From Treponema sp. (GTDB lineage: Bacteria > Spirochaetota > Spirochaetia > Treponematales > Breznakiellaceae), in assembly GCA_031254615.1 (NCBI GenBank), contig JAIRUC010000013.1, positions 1 through 38,699 of the forward strand: a stretch of 38,699 nt of DNA. The letters are read 5' to 3'. A program made the position numbers and the translations under genes. The notes under the pieces are model-generated. The model ran no database searches. It saw nothing but the letters and a program-made list of their open reading frames with translations, and was not told the DNA's origin. This document shows positions 34,780-38,699 of this stretch, in pieces. The first letter of the stretch is position 1. Each line of letters opens with the position of its first letter.

Positions 34780-35533
34780 AAAAAAGTTACCTGTCTCAAA
34801 GAGCAAAACAAAACCGAAGGCTGGCGCAAAAAAGCCGAAGCCGCCTGTCTCCAAAATCGGGACAATGAAGGAAAGCAGTCTTCACCGCAAGCTGAAATTC
34901 AGTTATGCAGGAAGGGGGGGACAAACCGAAGTTGCCGCGGGTGAGTATATTGCGGACGGAAGAAGAAAAGACGGCGAATATATTGAAATCCAGACAGGCA
35001 GTTTTGCCCCGTTAGCGGGCAAGGTAAAAGAGCTTGCCGCCGCCGGGAGCGTCAGGATTATACACCCCATTGGAGTAAGCAAAGTAATTGAAGTTTACGA
35101 ACCGGGCAATCCATACGGCGCCATGCTCTACCGCCGAAAAAGCCCGCTAAAAGGCACACAATGGAACATTTTTGACGCTCTCCTGCACGCTCCCCTTTTG
35201 CCGTTAACTCCCGGATTAAAGATAGAAATTGTTTTTGTAGACATTCTGGAAAAACGTATAAAAGACGGAAAGGGCTCATGGCGCAGAAAAGGGGTCAGCC
35301 TTCACGACAAAGAACTTGCCACCCTGCACGAGTCTATCCTTTTAGAAAAACCGGCGGACTATCTGCGGTTTGTTCCTTTTAAGAAGAAGGAAGAGTTTAC
35401 AAGCGCCTCTTTTGCCAAGAGCACGGGGATTAGTACCGACACGGCAAGGAAAGTTTTGTATGTTTTGACGAAGATGAAGGTAGTTAAGAGGATGGGGAAG
35501 ACGGGGAATTCCTGGGTTTATGTCAGGATGTAG
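34766..35533 (+). CDS. PD-(D/E)XK-like nuclease fold plus C-terminal winged helix
   Basis: The start is TTG at 34766, supported by GAGGA 6 nt before it. The first ~33 residues are a Lys/Pro-rich basic leader. Residues ~35-110 resemble the nuclease fold of restriction/recombination proteins: an N-terminal helix with SLHRKLKF, then an acidic/strand pattern YIADGRRKDGEYIEIQTG in which D and E-x-Q sit where PD-(D/E)XK catalytic residues would. The last ~55 residues are a helix-turn-helix/winged-helix (FTSASFAKSTGISTDTARKV). This suggests DNA binding plus a possible nuclease or structural role. The assignment rests on motif shape only, and the third catalytic residue (Q for K) is atypical. Confidence 0.5.
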   Translation: MSTLKKKLPVSKSKTKPKAGAKKPKPPVSKIGTMKESSLHRKLKFSYAGRGGQTEVAAGEYIADGRRKDGEYIEIQTGSFAPLAGKVKELAAAGSVRIIHPIGVSKVIEVYEPGNPYGAMLYRRKSPLKGTQWNIFDALLHAPLLPLTPGLKIEIVFVDILEKRIKDGKGSWRRKGVSLHDKELATLHESILLEKPADYLRFVPFKKKEEFTSASFAKSTGISTDTARKVLYVLTKMKVVKRMGKTGNSWVYVRM

Positions 35534-35558
35534 CAAAATGTATATTTGAAGATTGGCT

Positions 35559-35697
35559 CTATGCAGTCAGGCAGGCGGGGCGCGCACCGGAAAAACTCTG
35601 GGGGAACCTGCTTCCGAGCCCCTTTCAGGGTCTCTACAGCAGAGAGCCCCAGAAGATGTTTTTCCGGCACGCGCCCCGCCTGCCTGACTGCACATAG
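35559..35697. repeat. Large GC-rich inverted repeat, about 37 bp arms
   Basis: The left arm 35559-35595 and right arm 35659-35697 are reverse complements with two mismatched bases (CA against TG) and one 2-nt bulge. The 63-bp centre folds again: TCTGGGG with CCCCAGA, and GGGTCTCT with AGAGAGCCC. It lies between the nuclease-like gene (ends 35533) and the DGR template. It may be a bidirectional terminator, a structured RNA or a MITE-like insertion. It is too long for a simple Rho-independent terminator and lacks a strong adjacent T run. Confidence 0.65.
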
Positions 35698-35749
35698 TAT
35701 ATTTTGAGCATACATTTCTATGGCGTATAGGGGGAATTGTTAATTTTTA

Positions 35750-35795
35750 TAAAAAACGCTTTCCGGTTTTCCAATTAGTACCAACAGGAAAGCGT
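35750..35795 (-). terminator. Terminator of the DGR operon
   Basis: On the minus strand ACGCTTTCC (35795-35787) pairs with GGAAAGCGT (35764-35756) across a 22-nt loop, followed by TTTTTT. It lies 65 bp past the end of the TR, where a TR-containing transcript would be expected to end. The stem is 9 bp; the long loop lowers confidence. Confidence 0.6.
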
Positions 35796-35828
35796 GGCTC
35801 GTATTTGCAAAGCATAATGCTTTGCCGG

Positions 35829-35843
35829 GAAGCGGTTTGTTCT
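35829..35843 (-). repeat. Direct repeat flanking the TR, outer copy
   Basis: The 15-bp GAAGCGGTTTGTTCT (plus strand) recurs identically at 36033-36047 inside the reverse transcriptase gene. The two copies bracket the TR, 204 bp apart. The inner copy encodes part of the RT tail (RTNRF), so the outer copy looks like a duplicated or displaced RT 3' end. Confidence 0.6.
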
Positions 35844-35859
35844 GCGGCTGCCTTGCACT

Positions 35860-36009
35860 CCGCAGGGCTCAGGGGCGCACCAAACGGAAGCCGATATTGT
35901 TGTTCCTGTTGTTCGGGTTGTTGTTGTTCCGATAGGCCGAACGGACGTTCTTCGCCGAATTGTTCCAACTCCCGCCGCGTTTCACACGGTTAGCGCCAGA
36001 GACCGCTCC
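35860..36009 (-). repeat. DGR template repeat (TR)
   Basis: About 150 bp on the minus strand, nearly identical to the VR at 37696-37845. The variable span is rich in AAC codons. In the frame of the target protein it would encode [14 protein letters not shown] and a run of asparagines ([11 protein letters not shown]). In the main aligned span there are 36 adenines, 19 of them changed in the VR. The TR starts inside the 3' end of the reverse transcriptase gene: the last nine codons and stop of that gene lie in the TR in a different frame. TR RNA is the template that the reverse transcriptase copies with A-specific errors. The last ~30 nt differ from the VR at three non-adenine positions (IMH-star versus IMH). 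Confidence 0.93.
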
Positions 36010-36995
36010 CCTTTTTCACATAACATTTTTCTGAAGCGGTTTGTTCTTGCAAGATCGATTGCCGCAAAAACACTCCGCACACGTTCTGCCGCTTTTTCTT
36101 CGGTAATGCTGCCTTGATGCAGTAAAGCGGTGATTTCTAACATGCGCCCGGTAACCCTCCTTTTTGATTTGCGCATTAGGTAAATTCCTTTTTCCTTAAT
36201 GAGAAAACCAAGGAACGGCAGACCGGAAGTTGAACTTCCAAATACCGGCGGTTTGAGCGTAAGGTTAAGGTTTTCTTTTACATAATCGTTTATTTTCGCA
36301 CACATATCTTTCAACTGCTCTTTTGATGTTGACCACAGAACAAAGTCGTCCATATAGCGACAATAAGCGGACGGGTGCAGTATTTCAAGAATATGATGAT
36401 CCAAAAAGGCAAGGTGCATGTTGGCGAAAAACTGGCTTGTCAGGTTGCCGATGGGAACGCCTCTGCCGGGCGTTGTTTCGTAACTGTCAATAATGCCGTC
36501 GAATAATGTGATAACCCGCGCGTCTTTTATCAGATGCCGTAATTGGGTTTTGAGTATTTCATGATCGATTGAATCAAAATATTTACGGACATCCAGTTTT
36601 AAAAAATACGGGTTGTGTTTACACTGCCTAAACGCATACTTGGCGGCTGCATGAGTTCCTTTTCCTTTACGGCAGGCGTAACTGTGCCATATCAAAGGGC
36701 GTTCAAGGATCGGCTCTAAAATATTCATTATTGCGTGGTGCATTATCCGCTGTTCAAAAGGGGCGGTGCTGATGGTTCGCAGTTTTGGGTCTGTTATCAG
36801 AAAAGATGTGTATCCGCCCCATCCGGGGTTCAGCGCTGATAATTTATCGCGTAACACACAGAGGTTTTTGTCAAGATTTTGGCAAAAGCTGACGGCTTGC
36901 GGGCTTGAGCGGTTTCCGCGAAGAGCTTTGAGGAACGCAAGGCGGATATTGTTATAATCTACGATACGCTCAAAAAGAAGGTTCTGTCTTTTCAT
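35982..36995 (-). CDS. Diversity-generating retroelement reverse transcriptase
   Basis: Reverse transcriptase of the DGR class, 337 aa. Motif A Asp is D135 ([11 protein letters not shown]), the catalytic YMDD is at 214-217 (RYMDDFVLW), and the DGR-specific motif [11 protein letters not shown] is at 182-192 with Ser-Gln where group II intron enzymes have Ser-Pro. It makes adenine-mutagenised cDNA of the TR, which replaces the VR in the target gene. The start overlaps the HRDC-domain gene by 26 nt. The 3' end overlaps the TR, so the C-terminal residues GERSLALTV are encoded by template sequence. No maturase or endonuclease domain is present, as expected for the class. Confidence 0.95.
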   Translation of the reverse strand: MKRQNLLFERIVDYNNIRLAFLKALRGNRSSPQAVSFCQNLDKNLCVLRDKLSALNPGWGGYTSFLITDPKLRTISTAPFEQRIMHHAIMNILEPILERPLIWHSYACRKGKGTHAAAKYAFRQCKHNPYFLKLDVRKYFDSIDHEILKTQLRHLIKDARVITLFDGIIDSYETTPGRGVPIGNLTSQFFANMHLAFLDHHILEILHPSAYCRYMDDFVLWSTSKEQLKDMCAKINDYVKENLNLTLKPPVFGSSTSGLPFLGFLIKEKGIYLMRKSKRRVTGRMLEITALLHQGSITEEKAAERVRSVFAAIDLARTNRFRKMLCEKGERSLALTV

Positions 36996-37482
36996 TTGCC
37001 CCTTGTTCCTGCGGCATTTGCGCCTCTTGCGCGAACAGATTGATAACCGCCTCGCCGTATTGTTTTACTCTTGATTCGCCTATGCCGGAAATTGAAAGCA
37101 AATCTTTTGCCGTCTTTGGCGGTTTTTTTACCATGCCGGCAAGATGATCGTTGGTAAAAACGGCGTATACGGGTATGCCGGCTTTGTCGGCGATTTCTTT
37201 TCGCAGGTTACGCAGTTTGTCATACAGCGCATATTCCGTTGGGTTCAGCACTTCGCGGTAATCTATTCGCTGGGATGAATTGGACGCGCTCTTGCCGCCT
37301 TCGCCGCCGGCGCTGCCGTATTCGACCAGAAACACCCAGCCTGTTCCGCGATCGCCGTCAATGAGTCTTTTATCAACATTAATAATGCGGTGGGAACGTA
37401 AAAACACGTTTAACTCGTCGGTTACGGATTTTTCGCCGAACGGGCTGACGTAGAAACTGGCGAACTGGGTTAAAAGGGGCAT
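36970..37482 (-). CDS. HRDC-domain DGR accessory protein
   Basis: A 170-aa protein. The start at 37482 is chosen for GGGAGG about 11 nt upstream; longer reading frames begin ahead of this with no family-like sequence. The N-terminal ~55 residues (DELNVFLRSHRIINVDKR then WVFLVEY) are a small alpha/beta region also seen in DGR accessory proteins. Residues ~80-152 form an HRDC domain (TEYALYDKLRNLRKEIADK, FTNDHLAGM, LLSISGIGESRVKQYG), a helical nucleic-acid-binding fold of RecQ and RNase D. HRDC proteins replace the Avd accessory factor in some DGRs. It would bind the RT or the TR RNA/cDNA. Co-transcribed with target and RT. Confidence 0.85.
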   Translation of the reverse strand: MPLLTQFASFYVSPFGEKSVTDELNVFLRSHRIINVDKRLIDGDRGTGWVFLVEYGSAGGEGGKSASNSSQRIDYREVLNPTEYALYDKLRNLRKEIADKAGIPVYAVFTNDHLAGMVKKPPKTAKDLLSISGIGESRVKQYGEAVINLFAQEAQMPQEQGANEKTEPSF

Positions 37483-37508
37483 ACCTGTTTTCCTCCCAAT
37501 AAAATCCA

Positions 37509-37523
37509 CCGCCCTTCGGGCGG
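37509..37523 (-). other. Short hairpin, GAA triloop, before the HRDC gene
   Basis: CCGCCC-GAA-GGGCGG on the minus strand. Same loop as the hairpin at 37653-37667. It falls in the gap between VR and HRDC gene. Confidence 0.5.
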
Positions 37524-37652
37524 AAATTGATCGTTTTTCCTCTAACCTACAAAACCCGTCAGATGTCACCTAACGCACTGAACAGCGCGTTTCCCGTGAA
37601 TGATGCTCCGGCGGCAGGTGGCTTTCGCTGCGCGCTTAACGCGCTCCGCTCG

Positions 37653-37667
37653 CGAACCTTCGGTTCG
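37653..37667 (-). other. Hairpin downstream of the VR (candidate DGR homing hairpin)
   Basis: CGAACC-GAA-GGTTCG on the minus strand, 6-bp perfect stem with a GAA triloop (an unusually stable C-GAA-G DNA hairpin), about 28 nt past the end of VR homology. DGRs such as Bordetella phage BPP-1 carry a GC-rich hairpin just after the VR that aids homing; this may be its counterpart, although the spacing is larger. A second, weaker 5-bp hairpin (CTGAG/CTCAG at 37691-37708) includes the target gene's stop codon. Confidence 0.5.
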
Positions 37668-37695
37668 ACGCCCCCTCGCCGCCTACGCTGCTGAG

Positions 37696-37845
37696 CCGCA
37701 GAACTCAGGGGCGCACAAGCCGGAAGCCGATATTGCTGCCCCTGCTGCCCGGGTCGCCGTAGTCCCGATAGGCCGAACGGACGTGCTCCGCCGAATCGAT
37801 CCAACTCCCGCCGCGAATCACACGGTCAGCGCCAGAGACCGCCCC
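37696..37845 (-). repeat. DGR variable repeat (VR)
   Basis: Covers the last ~46 codons and stop of the target lipoprotein. Compared with the TR, 19 template adenines are replaced (14 by G, 4 by T, 1 by C), giving 14 amino-acid changes, and no non-adenine base differs until the 3' end. There CGTTTG in the TR is CGGCTT in the VR, the usual IMH/IMH-star difference that fixes the direction of information transfer. Confidence 0.93.
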
Positions 37846-38631
37846 GGTCGGGTCAGTCTGCGCACCACTGGAATAATCGCCGTACCAGTCCCAGCACCAT
37901 TCCCATACGTTTCCGCTCATATCATACAAACCAAGTCCGTTAGCTGCTTTTTTCCCTACCTCATGAGTTTTATAGTCGCTGTTATCTTCGTACCATGCCA
38001 CATCACCAACAGTGTTACTTCCCGCATAGGTATAACTTCCCGGTGAACCATTGCCCCCTTTAGCCGCATATTCCCATTGCGCCTCGGTCGGCAGGCGGTA
38101 ACCGTTTGCAGAACTATTCAGCGTTATCGTCCATTTCAGATTATCGTAATAGTTTGTGTTATTTGGATCTTTATTAACTTTATCTATGGCGTAATACGGA
38201 CTTAAACCTTCCTTTACACTCAATGCATTGCAAAACTCTATTGCATCATACCAGCTTACACTCTCCACAGGACGTTTCGACTGTACCTCTCCGGCCGCAG
38301 GGCTGGATGTATAATAACTGGGATTGCTGCCACTCCCCATTACCGCTACCCATTGCTCCTGCGTTACCTGATATTTGCTCATCTTAAAACCAGTCAGCGT
38401 TACCGTATGCACCGGTCTTTCATCACTGTAGCCATCGCTTGTGTCCGGATTCCCCATCTGAAAACTACCGCCGGGAATATTGACCATTTCAATCGGCAAC
38501 GATGATTCGATGATTATTGGTACAGTTTCTTCTTCATCGTCACCGCAAGCGGTAAAACTGAACGCGATTGCCGCAATAAAAACGGCAAGCCCAAAAATGT
38601 GCGCGAAACGAGTCATGAATTTGTTTTTCAT
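37705..38631 (-). CDS. DGR target: FGE-sulfatase/C-type-lectin-fold lipoprotein with variable C terminus
   Basis: A 308-aa lipoprotein: charged MKNKFMTRF, hydrophobic core, lipobox FTAC with Cys29, then an acidic linker. From about residue 50 it has a formylglycine-generating-enzyme-like domain (IEMVNIPGGSFQMG, VTQEQWVAVMG, RPVESVSWYDAIEFCNALS, YRLPTEAQWEYAAKGG, GLYDMSGNVWEWC) whose C terminus is RVIRGGSW followed by the variable residues and GFRLVRP. In Treponema denticola TvpA the same layout displays diversified residues on the cell surface; here the 14 changed positions map to that final ligand-contact region. AAGGAG lies 7 nt before the ATG. Its likely role is a surface binder for shifting ligands, such as host, dietary or phage molecules. 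The active-site cysteines of true FGE are not evident. Confidence 0.93.
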   Translation of the reverse strand: MKNKFMTRFAHIFGLAVFIAAIAFSFTACGDDEEETVPIIIESSLPIEMVNIPGGSFQMGNPDTSDGYSDERPVHTVTLTGFKMSKYQVTQEQWVAVMGSGSNPSYYTSSPAAGEVQSKRPVESVSWYDAIEFCNALSVKEGLSPYYAIDKVNKDPNNTNYYDNLKWTITLNSSANGYRLPTEAQWEYAAKGGNGSPGSYTYAGSNTVGDVAWYEDNSDYKTHEVGKKAANGLGLYDMSGNVWEWCWDWYGDYSSGAQTDPTGAVSGADRVIRGGSWIDSAEHVRSAYRDYGDPGSRGSNIGFRLVRP

Positions 38632-38661
38632 GCTAATTCTCCTTATCTGTCATGCTTAAAT

Positions 38662-38699
38662 AAAAAAAGCCGGTGTCTCCGCATACGCAGAAATCCGGC
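38662..38699 (-). terminator. Rho-independent terminator just upstream of the DGR target gene
   Basis: On the minus strand GCCGG and CCGGC close an interrupted stem (inner TCTGC/GCGGA, GTAT loop), followed by seven T's. The stem runs to the window edge. It ends about 30 nt before the target gene's ATG, so it terminates the preceding gene, which lies beyond the window, or acts as an attenuator. Confidence 0.65.

Noticed and set aside
35559-35697. Integron attC site
   Set aside because: The arms are near-perfect and lack the GTTRRRY core sites and the imperfect pairing pattern of attC; no integrase or cassette array is next to it.
35747-35968. Open frame reading through the TR on the minus strand with many Gln and Pro
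   Set aside because: It is an alternative frame of the template repeat; the same sequence in the target frame gives the C-type-lectin C terminus.
35982-36995. Group II intron or retron reverse transcriptase
   Set aside because: No maturase or endonuclease domain, no intron RNA ends, and the Ser-Gln motif plus paired TR/VR identify a DGR enzyme.
36970-37704. A second variable repeat or second target gene
   Set aside because: No further match to the TR was seen between the VR and the RT; other target genes could exist elsewhere in the genome but not in this window.
37559-37804. Arg/Gln-rich open frame over the VR on the minus strand
   Set aside because: It is the shifted frame of the VR and of the hairpin-rich spacer, with no ribosome site.
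37705-38631. True formylglycine-generating enzyme
   Set aside because: It has the fold motifs but no evident active-site Cys pair, is lipid-anchored, and its C terminus is the diversified repeat.

Overview
The window looks like a chromosome segment of a gut-type spirochaete, most likely a Treponema relative. The evidence is a periplasmic-flagellum gene order (hslV-hslU-flgB-flgC-fliE-fliF-fliG-fliH-fliI-fliJ) joined to the division cluster through dprA-topA-xerC, many short-lipobox lipoproteins, and a Treponema-style diversity-generating retroelement (DGR). I see no rRNA, tRNA or CRISPR array.

Layout. (1) 38-9949, plus strand: a GH43 glycosidase lipoprotein; a set made of a membrane class III cyclase, a FecR-domain protein and a secreted barrel-like protein; a UPRT-like phosphoribosyltransferase translationally coupled to a TPR lipoprotein; and DUF503 coupled to a small lipoprotein. 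(2) 10039-11172, minus strand: one GT4 glycosyltransferase, followed by a short intergenic stretch with a 46-codon ORF. (3) 11586-34358, minus strand: one nearly uninterrupted run of 24 genes. It starts at a recognisable promoter plus MraZ operator boxes and goes mraZ, rsmH, ftsL, a 55-codon ORF, mraY, ftsW, ftsQ, ftsA, ftsZ, xerD, a TPR protein, dprA, topA, xerC, hslV, hslU, flgB, flgC, fliE, fliF, fliG, fliH, fliI, fliJ. Most junctions overlap by 1-11 nt, so division, chromosome handling, proteolysis and flagellar basal-body assembly can be co-transcribed. ftsI, murF, murD, murG and murC are absent from it. (4) 34540-35533, plus strand: a two-gene accessory unit ending in a PD-(D/E)XK-like/winged-helix protein. 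(5) 35559-38699: a large inverted repeat, then a complete DGR on the minus strand.

The DGR is the main accessory system. A lipoprotein with an FGE-sulfatase/C-type-lectin-like domain carries a variable repeat (VR) at its extreme C terminus. It is followed by an HRDC-domain accessory protein, a DGR-type reverse transcriptase, and the template repeat (TR), which overlaps the 3' end of the reverse transcriptase gene. Nineteen of 36 template adenines in the main aligned stretch are replaced in the VR and no other template base there is changed, a direct record of adenine-specific mutagenic homing. The cassette is bracketed by a terminator upstream of the target gene and another just after the TR.

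Other notable structure: two intergenic elements built from inverted arrays of 7-bp repeats that supply the stop codons of their neighbouring genes; three promoters whose -10 box lies 12-13 nt before the ATG with no Shine-Dalgarno (predicted leaderless mRNAs); a REP-like triple hairpin inside the flagellar operon; and an HslV whose catalytic threonine sits behind a nine-residue N-terminal extension.
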